Shown here piece after piece: positions 18,862 to 27,834 of a DNA stretch of 56,000 nt. The stretch is from NCBI GenBank assembly GCA_947632125.1, contig CANRNV010000003.1:1-56000 (forward strand), given 5' to 3'. The position numbers and the translations under genes were made by a program. Source of the stretch: an uncultured Clostridia bacterium (lineage in GTDB: Bacteria; Bacillota; Clostridia; Christensenellales; Pumilibacteraceae). How positions within the stretch are numbered: position 1 is the stretch's first letter; each line of letters opens with the position of its first letter. The notes under the pieces were generated by a model, which was not told the origin of the DNA, searched no databases, and worked only from the letters and a program-made list of their open reading frames with translations.

Positions 18862-20373
18862 TCAGTCTTTTGTCCTTATAAGCCCCTTTAATGCGGAACC
18901 TATCTTGTTGTCTTTGACGACAAACTTTTTGATCCTGCCGTTCATCACCACGTCGAGAATGACGATAGTGTAATAGATGTGGCATATGACCGCAACTGCC
19001 GTAGCGATTATCGGCATAGCCAACGCCGCTCCGCCAAGCAGTTCGTCCGCGTAGCTTGCGTTTAACGAGAGGTAGTCTGCCTTTACAAGCACGAACGCCG
19101 CGTTCAAAAATACGAATAGCGACATAAGCAAGGTTATTTGAAGCAATCTGCGGTCCTTTATTATCGCAAAGGCGATGAGCGTTATCGCAAAGAACGGAAG
19201 CAAAGTCAGTTCCGACGTTCCGACAAAATAGACGTCAAGCGTGAGCAGAACAAAAGAGGCAAGCATAACGAGGTTGGCTCTGTTCTTTTTGGTCACATAT
19301 ACGATAATGACAACCAACGTTATGGCTATGGCGAACAACAGGCTGAACACGTAGGTCGGGAAAGCAAGTTTGAGCGTTTCGCCGTTTTTACCGAATATCG
19401 TGTACAGCGACAATCCGTTGTACGTGAAAAATGTAAAGTTATTAAACGGTCTTAGGTAGTAGTTGTACAAGATAAGGAACGGATTTGCACCTATATTGGG
19501 AAGTGCAAAGGGCAAGATTATCAAGTACGACGCCGCCATGCAAGCGACAACGGCTATCGGCAACGTGTAAAGGAGCTTGTTGCCTTTGTCCGAAGCAAAG
19601 CCGTCTTTTCTTACCGCTATTATCCTCTTTACGTATGCGTAAATAAGGAACACGGCGACTATCGGCAACAGGTATATCGCTTCGAAGCACAACAGCAGCG
19701 CGATCGTATATGCGACGGTGAGCAAAACGTACTTTCGCTCCAACATAAAGTACATCGTCGCCGCCAAAGCCACGGCAAGGAAAGAGTATACGCTCGGCCA
19801 TATCGACCCGAGCATCATCACGGGGCAGAGCGCGATAAATCCGCCTATGCACATGGCTATATCGCCGCCGAGATACTTATTGACGATCTTATATATCACA
19901 TAGGCAAGCAGCACGTCCGAAATCACAAAGGGTAGTTTAAGGAAGATAAGCGTAGCAATCGACGTTTCGGAAATTCCACCGATGAGCGACGCCAAGCTGC
20001 CGAAGAAAGCCAAGATGTACGCGGATAACGGATAGAAGCCCGTCCTTCCGTAGGCATTAACAAACGCTCCGAAGCCGTTGTTTATGAGCGTGTCCACCAT
20101 GTTGACAATGCCGACGTAGCCCAACCTATCGCTCGACCTTGCGCCGACCGAGCCGATAAGTCCTCGCGTCGAAAAGGCGATTGTCATACGCACGACCGCT
20201 CCTACGGCGAGCATGAGCAAAAAGAGCTGCTTAGACGAAATTTTCAGTTTGAGCGAGCCCCTTATGGCGACGCCGATAAGCCAAATAAAGCCGACTATGA
20301 CCGCTATGGTCATAAGCGTCATAATAGCGATAAATGTAACGCCGCTTGCGGACATAAGCAAGGAATTAAACAT
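18862..20373 (-). CDS. Polytopic membrane protein, GT-C glycosyltransferase-like
   Basis: A 503-residue protein with about 11-12 hydrophobic helices. A large first extracytoplasmic loop (about residues 66-105) contains SSDRLGYVGIVNMVDTLIN and TGFYPLSAYILAFFGSL. This resembles the first loop of GT-C glycosyltransferases, which use polyprenyl-phosphate sugars; the expected acidic residues are weak, so function is not secure. The C terminus is basic (KKFVVKDNKIGSALKGL). The start has GGAGATAAATTT before ATG 20373. It is the first gene of the long minus-strand operon and sits just upstream of comM, a pairing I do not recognise from model organisms. Confidence 0.7.
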   Translation of the reverse strand: MFNSLLMSASGVTFIAIMTLMTIAVIVGFIWLIGVAIRGSLKLKISSKQLFLLMLAVGAVVRMTIAFSTRGLIGSVGARSSDRLGYVGIVNMVDTLINNGFGAFVNAYGRTGFYPLSAYILAFFGSLASLIGGISETSIATLIFLKLPFVISDVLLAYVIYKIVNKYLGGDIAMCIGGFIALCPVMMLGSIWPSVYSFLAVALAATMYFMLERKYVLLTVAYTIALLLCFEAIYLLPIVAVFLIYAYVKRIIAVRKDGFASDKGNKLLYTLPIAVVACMAASYLIILPFALPNIGANPFLILYNYYLRPFNNFTFFTYNGLSLYTIFGKNGETLKLAFPTYVFSLLFAIAITLVVIIVYVTKKNRANLVMLASFVLLTLDVYFVGTSELTLLPFFAITLIAFAIIKDRRLLQITLLMSLFVFLNAAFVLVKADYLSLNASYADELLGGAALAMPIIATAVAVICHIYYTIVILDVVMNGRIKKFVVKDNKIGSALKGLIRTKD

Positions 20374-20399
20374 AAATTTATCTCCAAAAAGTAGTTGAC

Positions 20400-20456
20400 G
20401 TTAAGTCGCCTTAACTTAATATTCTTGATTATAGCATAAAAATTTACAAATATCAA
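20400..20456 (-). promoter_or_regulatory. Promoter and leader hairpin of the long comM-glyA operon
   Basis: TTGATA (20456-20451), 17-base spacer, TATAAT (20433-20428), close to consensus. The roughly 48-base leader includes a small perfect hairpin GTTAAG-TCGC-CTTAAC (20400-20415) before the Shine-Dalgarno site. Nothing like a second promoter is obvious until after glyA, so this may drive nine genes. Confidence 0.7.
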
Positions 20457-20482
20457 GCGATTTGCACCTTTGCCCCCTACCC

Positions 20483-20524
20483 AAAAAATAAATAATAAAG
20501 CCCTGCGGTAAAATTCCGCAAGGC
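20483..20524 (-). terminator. Terminator of the lgt-pncB-divIVA operon
   Basis: GCCTTGCGG / CCGCAGGGC on the minus strand (one wobble), seven-base loop, followed by a T-rich tract of about 15 bases. It lies 16 bases after the small membrane gene and before the promoter of the next operon. Confidence 0.75.
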
Positions 20525-20539
20525 ACGTTAAACATGCTC

Positions 20540-20644
20540 TTAGGTGCACTTTTTGATGATAAGCAGCGAGATAAACAAAAAGGCTACCGTGGCGACCGCA
20601 GCCACCAAAGCTATTATCCTATCCTTTACCGGTCCGTCTTTCAT
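20540..20644 (-). CDS. Small single-helix membrane protein (34 aa)
   Basis: ATG 20644 to TAA 20540 encodes 34 residues: a short charged N terminus (MKDGPVKDR), one hydrophobic helix of about 21 residues (IIALVAAVATVAFLFISLLII), and KKCT at the end. The start is one base after the stop of the DivIVA-like gene (TAATATG), so translation is probably coupled, and a good terminator follows at once, which places it as the last gene of that operon. The Lys-Lys-Cys end suggests N-out/C-in topology. I know no family for it. Its strict position after a DivIVA-like protein suggests a membrane partner, but this is inference. Confidence 0.6.
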   Translation of the reverse strand: MKDGPVKDRIIALVAAVATVAFLFISLLIIKKCT

Positions 20645-20645
20645 A

Positions 20646-21308
20646 TTACTTATCCAATAAGCCGAGGTCTTTCATGATCTCGCTTAGGTCCTCGGTGGGA
20701 TGAAGAGCCTCGTCGAAGCTGAAACCGCTGTCCGAGGTTCCGCTGAGGGCGGGATTTACCGAGGCTATACCCGTTTTGTACGCCTTTGTGTTCTTGACCG
20801 AAACCGAAGCCGCGTCCTCGCCGTCAAGATACTGCTCGATACTCTTTATCGGGTCGAACTTTTCGGTAGATTTCACCTTTACGCTGCCCGCCTTGTCAAG
20901 ACGCTTCTTTTCGGAGGCAAGCTGACCTTGCGGAGTGAGCGCCTCGGTCATTTCGGCGTTGAATTTGCTAACCCCTATCATCTCGTCGTCGAGCGGATAC
21001 TTTGCCAACAACTTATCGTAGTACAAGGTCCACTTTTCGTGGAAAGCTTTGAGCCTTGCCATTTCGGCGTCGTACTTGGCTTTGGAAAGCTGCTCTATCT
21101 GCTCGGCTTTGGCAATAGCCGAGTAGATCGCCTTGACGATGAGTTCCCTCTTGCCCTCGAGCTTGCCCAGTTCCTGTTTGAGCGAAGCCACCTCGCTTGA
21201 AAGTTCGGCAATGCGGCTGTCCTTGTCGGCGATGGCGTCGTCCTGCTTTTTGACGTAGGCGTCCACCTGCTCCTTGTTGTAGCCCTTTCTTTTAATCTCG
21301 AAATTCAT
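20646..21308 (-). CDS. DivIVA-domain coiled-coil protein
   Basis: A 220-residue protein. MNFEIKRKGYNKEQVDAYVKK is the DivIVA N-terminal membrane-curvature domain, followed by a long predicted coiled coil (about 25-115) and a low-complexity, probably disordered C-terminal part. The extreme C terminus has an acidic/hydrophobic peptide (LSEIMKDLGLLDK) that looks like a docking motif. Proteins of this class sit at poles or septa and recruit division or sporulation factors; this one may be a divergent DivIVA/SepF-type organiser. It overlaps pncB by four bases (ATGA) and is followed by the 34-residue membrane protein. Confidence 0.8.
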   Translation of the reverse strand: MNFEIKRKGYNKEQVDAYVKKQDDAIADKDSRIAELSSEVASLKQELGKLEGKRELIVKAIYSAIAKAEQIEQLSKAKYDAEMARLKAFHEKWTLYYDKLLAKYPLDDEMIGVSKFNAEMTEALTPQGQLASEKKRLDKAGSVKVKSTEKFDPIKSIEQYLDGEDAASVSVKNTKAYKTGIASVNPALSGTSDSGFSFDEALHPTEDLSEIMKDLGLLDK

Positions 21309-22729
21309 CCTTTTTTAACTCCGCTTAAAAATTTTTGTTTTATTTCCAATACGCCTTGACTCAGGTTAACTCGGTAATAATCGGGGTTGAGCAAACGTTT
21401 GTACTCCTCCCAGAGCTTGGACTTCTCCCTTATGCAATACGCCGCCATTTCGGACAAAGTCGGCGAGGTGTAAACGCACTTTCCGCCTATAAAGATCTCT
21501 TTAAGCACGTCCCGAGCCGTATAGTCCTTTTGCGTAAAGCTCTTCCACAGTTCGGTTTCGTGACGGAGCGTTATTGGGTCGGGCAAGACCTCGTCTTTTA
21601 GGGCTATTACATCGCCTACCGCCATGCCGCTGTCCTTGCCGTAAAGCCTTACCACCCGCTTAAAGCCGGGGTTGGTTATCTTTTCGAGAGAACTGCTTAT
21701 CTTCATGGTGTCGTAAAACTTGCCGTCGATCTCGATGCGCGCCAGCTTGTATACCCCGCCGAGCGAGGGAGTTGTTTCGCTTGTGATGAGTTTGGTGCCC
21801 ACGCCGTAGACGTCTATTTTCGCGCCCTGCACTTTGAGGGCGGTAAGCACCTCCTCGTCTATGTCGCCGCTCGCGAAGATGATCGCATCGTTAAAGCCCG
21901 CCTCGTCGAGCATCTTTCGAGCCATCTTGCTTAAATACGCAAGGTCGCCGCTGTCGAGCCTGATACCCACGGGCTTGTGACCCTTTTCCCTCAGCTTGTT
22001 AAACACCTTTATTGCATTGGGCACTCCGCTTTTGAGTGTGTCGTACGTATCGACAAGCAGCAGGCAGTTGTCGGGGAAGAGCTCGGCAAAGCGTTCGAAC
22101 GCTTCGAGTTCGGTCTTAAAACTCATTACCCAGCTGTGAGCATGGGTGCCCTTTACGGGGATATCGAACATCTCGGCGGCAAGGACATTGCTCGTGCCCG
22201 TGCAGCCGCCTATTATGCTCGCCCTCGATCCGTAAATGCCGGCATCGGGACCTTGCGCCCTGCGCAGTCCGAACTCGACGACGCTCTTGCCGTCGGCGGC
22301 ATCGACGATCCGCGACGTCTTGGTGGCGATAAGCGTCTGGTGCCCTATTATGTTGAGGAGAGCCGTTTCTACGAACTGTGCCTCGATAAGCGGAGCCTTG
22401 ACTATCATTATCGGCTCGGACGGAAAGACGATTTCGCCCTCGACCGCCGAATAGATGTCGCCGCTGAACTTAAAATCTTTCAAATAGCTCAAAAACCGCT
22501 CGTCGAAGATGTTAAGACTGCGAAGATACTCTATGTCCTCTTCCTCGAAGTGAAGATTTTTTATGTAGTCTATCGCCTGTTCGAGCCCCGCGAACACGGC
22601 ATAGCTTAGTTCGGGTTTGTACCTGAAAAACATATCAAAGACGGCTTCGTGCTTATAGGACCCGTCGATAAAATATCCGTTCATCATGGTGAGCTGATAC
22701 AAATCGGTCATCATCGTCAAATTTCGCAT
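21305..22729 (-). CDS. pncB: Nicotinate phosphoribosyltransferase
   Basis: A 474-residue enzyme that joins nicotinate and PRPP to nicotinate mononucleotide in NAD salvage. It has the N-terminal LTMMTDLYQLTMMNGYF signature, EFGLRRAQGPDAG, the GTHAHSWVM segment with the phosphorylated His, DTYDTLKSGVPNAI, and RLDSGDLAYLS. ATG 22729 is chosen (AAGGAGG seven bases upstream); a GTG one codon earlier is also possible. The start overlaps the previous stop by one base (TGATG). Confidence 0.95.
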   Translation of the reverse strand: MRNLTMMTDLYQLTMMNGYFIDGSYKHEAVFDMFFRYKPELSYAVFAGLEQAIDYIKNLHFEEEDIEYLRSLNIFDERFLSYLKDFKFSGDIYSAVEGEIVFPSEPIMIVKAPLIEAQFVETALLNIIGHQTLIATKTSRIVDAADGKSVVEFGLRRAQGPDAGIYGSRASIIGGCTGTSNVLAAEMFDIPVKGTHAHSWVMSFKTELEAFERFAELFPDNCLLLVDTYDTLKSGVPNAIKVFNKLREKGHKPVGIRLDSGDLAYLSKMARKMLDEAGFNDAIIFASGDIDEEVLTALKVQGAKIDVYGVGTKLITSETTPSLGGVYKLARIEIDGKFYDTMKISSSLEKITNPGFKRVVRLYGKDSGMAVGDVIALKDEVLPDPITLRHETELWKSFTQKDYTARDVLKEIFIGGKCVYTSPTLSEMAAYCIREKSKLWEEYKRLLNPDYYRVNLSQGVLEIKQKFLSGVKKG

Positions 22730-23235
22730 CACGCTTCCTCCTTATCGCCCTTATCTTTTAGTTTGAGCAATGCGTATATGATCCCCATAAATGCAAGGTA
22801 AATGACAAGTATGGGTAAAACTATCTCTGTTTTCAATGCCCCGAAACTTTCGAGCATCAATATCATCGTCCCGCCCAAAGCGGCAAGCGAAAAGCGGGAA
22901 AATCGGCGCAGCTGCGCTTTTGTCGCAAAGACCACCGCTCCGCCCGCAAAAACCGAGGCTATGTACAGCGGATAGACGTTGCGGCTCGTAAATCCGACAA
23001 GCAGCAGTGTCGCCGCCAAGGTCAAAACCGCAAATGCAACGGCAAAAAACAACCCGATCGGATTGCGCTGAACGGCAAAGACGACAGCCGACGACGCCAA
23101 TAAACACACACACGTGGAGATAAACGCCGCTTCCGATATCGTAAACGGAAAGACGTCAAGCCCCGCAAGCAGCAAAAACACGCCGTAAAGCAAAGCGACG
23201 ATCGATATTATAAACTCGCTTATATGCTTTTTCAT
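22729..23235 (-). CDS. Five-helix integral membrane protein of unknown function
   Basis: A 168-residue protein, mostly membrane: five hydrophobic helices (about 8-27, 34-54, 60-80, 88-105, 115-155 as two short or one long segment) and a charged cytoplasmic tail (KLKDKGDKEEA). No motif is recognised. It overlaps lgt by four bases (ATGA) and pncB by a shared base, so it is co-translated with both. That placement is consistent with a small accessory envelope protein; no function can be inferred. Confidence 0.7.
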   Translation of the reverse strand: MKKHISEFIISIVALLYGVFLLLAGLDVFPFTISEAAFISTCVCLLASSAVVFAVQRNPIGLFFAVAFAVLTLAATLLLVGFTSRNVYPLYIASVFAGGAVVFATKAQLRRFSRFSLAALGGTMILMLESFGALKTEIVLPILVIYLAFMGIIYALLKLKDKGDKEEA

Positions 23236-24143
23236 TGCGCCGCTTCCTCGATGACCTCTTCTTTTGCTTCAAGCTGCTTTTTTAAGCAAAAGAAAGTCTT
23301 TTCGTAGCCGTAGTAGTCGCTGCTCAATTTTGCTTCGTCCACCATAATGAAGATTTTCTTCCCCGACCTTTTGGCTGCGACTATATGATATATTATTACG
23401 CTCAATCCGACGAGGAATATGACTGCGCTAATCAGCATATTCGCCTTTATCGGTCCGAACCACATACTGTCGCTGCGAAGCTGCTCGACGAAGAAGCGGA
23501 TAAACCCGTACCACATACAGTAAAAGGACACATAAAAGCCGTCGAAACTCTTGCGCTTCCCGTTGTACATCCATTGCAGCAGTCCGAACCCGATAAGGTT
23601 CCACACAGACTCGTAAAAGAAGCAGGCGTTGTACCAATAGCCGTTCACTTCCACGGCAAACGGGAACCACTGCCAGGACGAATCGGTGATAAGTTGTCCG
23701 TACGCTTCCCCGTTGGCGAAGTTGCCCCACCTGCCTATTGCTTGTCCCAAGATGATGAGGCAAAAGCATAGGTCCGCCATCTGGACAAACGTCATTTGTT
23801 TAAGCGGCGGCTTTTTTCGATTGAACAGTCGCACGATGACGGCGCCGAGAATGCCTCCGAGCAGTCCGCCGTAAATGGCAAGACCGGCAAAGCCTACAAA
23901 CTTGCCGTTCTCGAAGCCGAAGTATCTCGCTATGGACCAATTCGCCCCGTTATGTATGATATCGTTGACTACATAGTAAGTTCTCGCGCCCAAAATGGCG
24001 AGCGGGATACAGACAAGGGCAATGTTGAAAATAATATCGGTATCGTAGCCGCGTCTTTTTGCCATAAACCAAGCAAGAACGACGCAAATCACCATTCCGC
24101 CGCCTATCAAAAAGCCGTACCATCCAAACGCCGAGATCAGCAT
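23232..24143 (-). CDS. lgt: Prolipoprotein diacylglyceryl transferase
   Basis: A 303-residue membrane enzyme that attaches diacylglycerol to the lipobox cysteine of prolipoproteins. The Lgt signature GQAIGRWGNFANGEAYG is present, with the invariant Arg and Asn; GLAIYGGLLGG and ARTYYVVND are the other conserved segments, and seven helices are plausible. The C-terminal extension of about 40 residues is charged. The start has GGAGGG only three to four bases before ATG 24143, a short spacing. This enzyme would modify the three lipoproteins of this window (29631, 37655, 38079). Confidence 0.95.
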   Translation of the reverse strand: MLISAFGWYGFLIGGGMVICVVLAWFMAKRRGYDTDIIFNIALVCIPLAILGARTYYVVNDIIHNGANWSIARYFGFENGKFVGFAGLAIYGGLLGGILGAVIVRLFNRKKPPLKQMTFVQMADLCFCLIILGQAIGRWGNFANGEAYGQLITDSSWQWFPFAVEVNGYWYNACFFYESVWNLIGFGLLQWMYNGKRKSFDGFYVSFYCMWYGFIRFFVEQLRSDSMWFGPIKANMLISAVIFLVGLSVIIYHIVAAKRSGKKIFIMVDEAKLSSDYYGYEKTFFCLKKQLEAKEEVIEEAAQ

Positions 24144-24159
24144 AAACCCTCCGACAACA

Positions 24160-24189
24160 ATTATACAACCTAAATTCCTTAAATGTCAA
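24160..24189 (-). promoter_or_regulatory. Promoter of the lgt operon
   Basis: TTGACA (24189-24184), 18-base spacer, TATAAT (24165-24160) on the minus strand: full consensus hexamers. The leader would be only 12-14 bases but includes GGAGGG. Confidence 0.75.
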
Positions 24190-24237
24190 TTAAAGAGAGG
24201 GTAAAATCGAACTATAAGCGTAAAATATTGTACCGAA

Positions 24238-25476
24238 TTAGGGCGAAACGGCGACAACTCCTTTTACGGACATATATTTGTCCGAGCGAATAAGCTTTTT
24301 CTCCACGAGCGCGCCGCTGAGGTCGTAGTACAGCAGATATCCCTTGCTGTGCAGTTCGGGGTGCGAGTACGACACGGTCTTGGTCGTGCCCGACGGCTCG
24401 TCCTCGGCAAAATACTTGTGCTCGTAGTCCACCGTCTTGTCGTAACCCGGCGTTTCGCCCGTGAACGTGACCTCGCTGCTGCGCTTTATCGTATATTTGA
24501 GGCGCTTACCGTATATGCGCACGTAAGCTCTGTTCCCGTCGCAGTAAGCGCATATGAATACGGGCGCGTCCCCCTCGTTCTTTATGCGCAGATCGCTCGA
24601 ACCGGAATTGACCATGGCGTCGAAACTCGGCTCGATATAGCTGCTTTGAAGCGTATGTCGGTGCACTTCCTCGACGGTGAGCCCGCCTATAAGAGCCGCG
24701 TTGTACAACGTGGTCGAGGCTTGACACACTCCGCCGCCCACGCCCAATACGTACTTGCCGCCCACGATTATCTTCGCTTCCTTAAAGCCGTTATTCGACG
24801 TCCTCTTCCCCACTTTTCGGTTGAAGCTGAGTTCTTCGCCGCAGCATAGCGACGTGCCGTTCAATTTGGACAAGGCAAGGGCGATATTGTGCTTTCGCTC
24901 ATTGGAAGAAAGCGAGCAATCGGTGGAAAAGCTCGCTCTGAGGTGAGTCAGTTTTATGTTGTCGCTTCTTCCGACCGCTGCGGGAATGTAACGAACGGGC
25001 ACTCGTATCGTTGAGACACCGGAGGAAAGAGCGCAGTATATGTCCATATAAAGCCGCTCTTCGAGCACTTCGACGCCCGCCCTTTCGCTCGTGATCTCGA
25101 ACATGGGCTTTTTATTCGGGTCAAAGCGGATTTCGCTGTCGGTCGGAGGCGTATCGACCTCGCTTTTTATTCGGCTGACCACGCGTGACAAGAGCGGAAA
25201 GCACCAAAGCATTGCGTCTTTATACGACGCCCCGCTTCGCACTTTGGACAATACGAGCGCGAGTTTTTCGTTAAGCGGAGCGTTTATCTTCCTTTCGAAA
25301 ATTTGTTGGGCGACAAGGTGGTCGGTGGGCTCGATAAAGCTGTCGGTGTATTCGAACCTCATGCTGCCGTATGTAAGTACTATGTACGTTTGCTCGCCCT
25401 CCGCCTTGACGGGAAGAATTGCAAAAGTACACAGTGCGAAAACACATATAAGCGATAAAATACATCTTCTGCCCAT
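24238..25476 (-). CDS. Secreted VanW-domain protein
   Basis: A 412-residue protein with a signal peptide (MGRRCILSLICVFALCTFAILPVKAEG, cleavage near 25). A region of unknown fold (about 30-190) is followed by the VanW domain (about 195-340: FNRKVGKRTSNNGFKEAKI, GVGGGVCQASTTLYNAALI, VHRHTLQSSYI). A C-terminal beta-rich part (about 345-412) resembles the G5-like/VanW tail. VanW proteins occur in vancomycin-resistance clusters and widely in Clostridia; their activity is not established. It lies 30 bases after cca on the same transcript. No clear Shine-Dalgarno site is visible at ATG 25476, so the start rests on the signal peptide. Confidence 0.85.
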   Translation of the reverse strand: MGRRCILSLICVFALCTFAILPVKAEGEQTYIVLTYGSMRFEYTDSFIEPTDHLVAQQIFERKINAPLNEKLALVLSKVRSGASYKDAMLWCFPLLSRVVSRIKSEVDTPPTDSEIRFDPNKKPMFEITSERAGVEVLEERLYMDIYCALSSGVSTIRVPVRYIPAAVGRSDNIKLTHLRASFSTDCSLSSNERKHNIALALSKLNGTSLCCGEELSFNRKVGKRTSNNGFKEAKIIVGGKYVLGVGGGVCQASTTLYNAALIGGLTVEEVHRHTLQSSYIEPSFDAMVNSGSSDLRIKNEGDAPVFICAYCDGNRAYVRIYGKRLKYTIKRSSEVTFTGETPGYDKTVDYEHKYFAEDEPSGTTKTVSYSHPELHSKGYLLYYDLSGALVEKKLIRSDKYMSVKGVVAVSP

Positions 25477-25505
25477 ACATTTATGGTGTGCCGGATCTCG
25501 TGCGC

Positions 25506-26840
25506 TTATACCTTGATTTTGCGCTTAATAAAAGCAATTTTTTCCTTAAGTGTTTGCTTATCGTTGAGCGTGGGATTGAGTATACACATTCGCCACAGTT
25601 CGCCAAGCGCAGAGGCGACGTCCTTGCCGCTTATGCCCGCCGCCACCACGTCATCGCCGTTTACGGCAAGGTCGTTGAGCGAGGTGGGAACGTGCGTCTT
25701 TACGATCTCGTCGTAAACCGTTTCGAAGCGGTGAACGGGCGCAATGTCCTTTTGACCCGTCGCCTTGCCGTCCGCCTTGATGAGCGCAACGAGGTCGGGA
25801 ATAAGTTCGAAGTGGGTGGCTACAAAGATCTTGACCTTGCCCCCCTTTGTTTTTCCGCCCATATCGTACATATGCAGGCGCACCAACTCGCTTATACGGC
25901 TTACCGTGGCGTTGGGATATTTGAGCCCCTCTTGACCGAGCGCCTTTTTCACCATTTCCGCGCCCACGATATTATGGAGATACGTGTTGCCGTCCCGCTT
26001 CATGCAGACGGGCTTGGCTATGTCGTGCACGAGCGCGGCGAGCCTGATGTCGGGCGGAGCGTATCTTACCGCCATAAGCGAATGTTCGAGGCAGTCGTAC
26101 TTGTGATAGAGCGGGTTTTGAGCCACTCCGTCCATATCCGCGACCTCTTTAATGATGAATTCCCACAATTTTAACTCTTTGAGCAGTTCGACTCCCCTGT
26201 AATGCGCCTCGGGCACGCCGTATTTGAGGTCGGCTGTAAGAATTTTGTCGAGTTCTTGACGCTTGCGTTCGGGCGAAATGTCCCTAAGCTTAGCCCTGTT
26301 CCGCTTGGCGGCGTCGGCGGTGCTTTTATCCACCTCAAAGCCCGTTTCGGCAGCAATGCGGCACAGCCTCATCAGTCTGAGCCCGTCGTCCTCGAACGTA
26401 AAGTCGGGGTCGACGCAGCGCAACGTCCTGTTCTTTATGTCGTTAAGTCCGCCGTACGGGTCGATAAATTCCTTTTTCTTTATGTCGTAGTACACCGAGC
26501 CCGCCGTGAAGTCCCGCCTGCGAGCGTCCTCGTAAAGGCTTGCGCCGAACGAAACCTGCTTGGGGCAGTGCTCTCCCCCGCTTCCGTAACTCTCGTAGCG
26601 GAACGGAGTGTATTCGTAGCTTTCCACGCCGTCGGTTATAATGGCGGTGCCTAACCGCTTGTTGACGGGCACGACCTTGGCGTCGACGTTGAGATTATCG
26701 GGGAGCAAGCTGCCGCATATATCGATATCGCTTTTGGGTAGTCCCAAAAGGCTGTTGCGAATGTACCCGCCCACTATGTAGACGGGGCAAGCCGAAGTGG
26801 CGGCTATTTTGACTAAGAGCGGCGGCAGTTCGAGTTGCAT
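25506..26840 (-). CDS. cca: CCA tRNA nucleotidyltransferase (with HD domain)
   Basis: A 444-residue class II nucleotidyltransferase that adds or repairs the 3' CCA of tRNA. It has YIVGGYIRNSLLG (nucleotide-binding loop), SDIDICG (metal Asp pair), RRDFTAGSVYYDI, and EDDGLRLMRLCRIAAETGF. An HD domain follows (LAALVHDIAKPVCMKRDG, near residue 265), as in many bacterial CCA enzymes with phosphatase activity; here the motif reads HDIAKP. AAGGAGAAATATCCG precedes ATG 26840. It is the first gene of a two-gene operon with the VanW-domain gene. Confidence 0.93.
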   Translation of the reverse strand: MQLELPPLLVKIAATSACPVYIVGGYIRNSLLGLPKSDIDICGSLLPDNLNVDAKVVPVNKRLGTAIITDGVESYEYTPFRYESYGSGGEHCPKQVSFGASLYEDARRRDFTAGSVYYDIKKKEFIDPYGGLNDIKNRTLRCVDPDFTFEDDGLRLMRLCRIAAETGFEVDKSTADAAKRNRAKLRDISPERKRQELDKILTADLKYGVPEAHYRGVELLKELKLWEFIIKEVADMDGVAQNPLYHKYDCLEHSLMAVRYAPPDIRLAALVHDIAKPVCMKRDGNTYLHNIVGAEMVKKALGQEGLKYPNATVSRISELVRLHMYDMGGKTKGGKVKIFVATHFELIPDLVALIKADGKATGQKDIAPVHRFETVYDEIVKTHVPTSLNDLAVNGDDVVAAGISGKDVASALGELWRMCILNPTLNDKQTLKEKIAFIKRKIKV

Positions 26841-26878
26841 CGGATATTTCTCCTTATAACAAAGCTTTTTCCGTATTT

Positions 26879-26907
26879 ATTTTACCACCGAAAAGATTTT
26901 TTGGCAA
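26879..26907 (-). promoter_or_regulatory. Promoter of cca
   Basis: TTGCCA (26907-26902), 17-base spacer, TAAAAT (26884-26879) on the minus strand, with about a 30-base leader and AAGGAG. Confidence 0.6.
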
Positions 26908-26914
26908 TAAATAA

Positions 26915-26944
26915 TTGATATTTCATAAGATTTTATGATATTAT
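26915..26944 (+). promoter_or_regulatory. Promoter of the diacylglycerol kinase-family gene
   Basis: TTGATA (26915-26920), 18-base spacer, TATTAT (26939-26944). It is back to back with the cca promoter, their -35 boxes about seven bases apart, so the two may compete. Confidence 0.6.
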
Positions 26945-26976
26945 ATTGTCATAGAACATAATTTTCGAGGTGCAGA

Positions 26977-27834
26977 ATGCTCGATTTTATCGTAAATGTC
27001 AAAAGCGGAGGCGGCTTGGGCGAAAAAAATCTCAATAAGCTTGTCGCGTATATGCAAAAAAACGATCTCGATTTTGCCGTGCATATCACCCAAGCGCCCC
27101 ACCACGCCACCGAGCTTGCCGCTTCGCTTTGCCGTGACGGAGCAAAGACGATCGTTGCGGTGGGAGGCGACGGGACCTTTCACGAAACGCTTATCGGCAT
27201 GGACTTCGCACGCTCTCGCCTCGGCTTTATTCCGAGCGGACGCGGCAATGACTTCACGCGCGGGATCGGTCTGCCCACCGAACCCATCAATGCGCTTAAA
27301 GTCATTCTCGACGGAAAAGAAGTGCGACTCGACTACATTGAGGTCGGGCAAAACTTGCGCTGTCTTAATATTGCGGGCACGGGGCTCGATATCGACGTGC
27401 TTCAACGCGTTGCGGGCAGGCAAGGCAAGATAACTTATCTCAAAAGCCTACTGTATTGCGTGCGTCACTTTGAGCCGTACGATATCGAAGTCACGATTGA
27501 CGGGAAAACAAAGCTGTTTAGTGCCGTCATTGTGGGGATCTGTAACGGAACGCAGTTCGGCGGCGGGCTTAAACTGTCGCCTTTAAGCAAGGCGGACGAC
27601 GGAAAACTCGACCTCATCATTATCAAAATGCCCAAAAACAATAGGATCTTGCCTGCCCTGCTCAAATTTTTAAGGGGTAAACACCTCGCTCTGCCAATAA
27701 CCGAACGGATCGAGTGCGAAAATGTGCTTATCCACCCGCTCGGAGGCAGATCCGTCCAGCTCGACGGCGAAATTTACGACGGGATCGACCTCGACTGCTC
27801 GATTGTAAAAGGCGGTCTGCGAACCTTTTTGTAA
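26977..27834 (+). CDS. Diacylglycerol kinase family lipid kinase
   Basis: A 285-residue protein of the DagK/YegS/sphingosine-kinase fold. Residues 63-67 are GGDGT, preceded by the IVAV strand; the second nucleotide motif GFIPSGRGNDFTRGIG and the C-terminal QLDGEIYDG (usual DGE) are intact. It would phosphorylate diacylglycerol or another lipid at the membrane's inner face. CGAGGTG lies six bases before ATG 26977. It is a single-gene transcript flanked by cca (divergent) and repeats. Whether it is DgkB or a relative such as BmrU cannot be told. Confidence 0.9.
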   Translation: MLDFIVNVKSGGGLGEKNLNKLVAYMQKNDLDFAVHITQAPHHATELAASLCRDGAKTIVAVGGDGTFHETLIGMDFARSRLGFIPSGRGNDFTRGIGLPTEPINALKVILDGKEVRLDYIEVGQNLRCLNIAGTGLDIDVLQRVAGRQGKITYLKSLLYCVRHFEPYDIEVTIDGKTKLFSAVIVGICNGTQFGGGLKLSPLSKADDGKLDLIIIKMPKNNRILPALLKFLRGKHLALPITERIECENVLIHPLGGRSVQLDGEIYDGIDLDCSIVKGGLRTFL

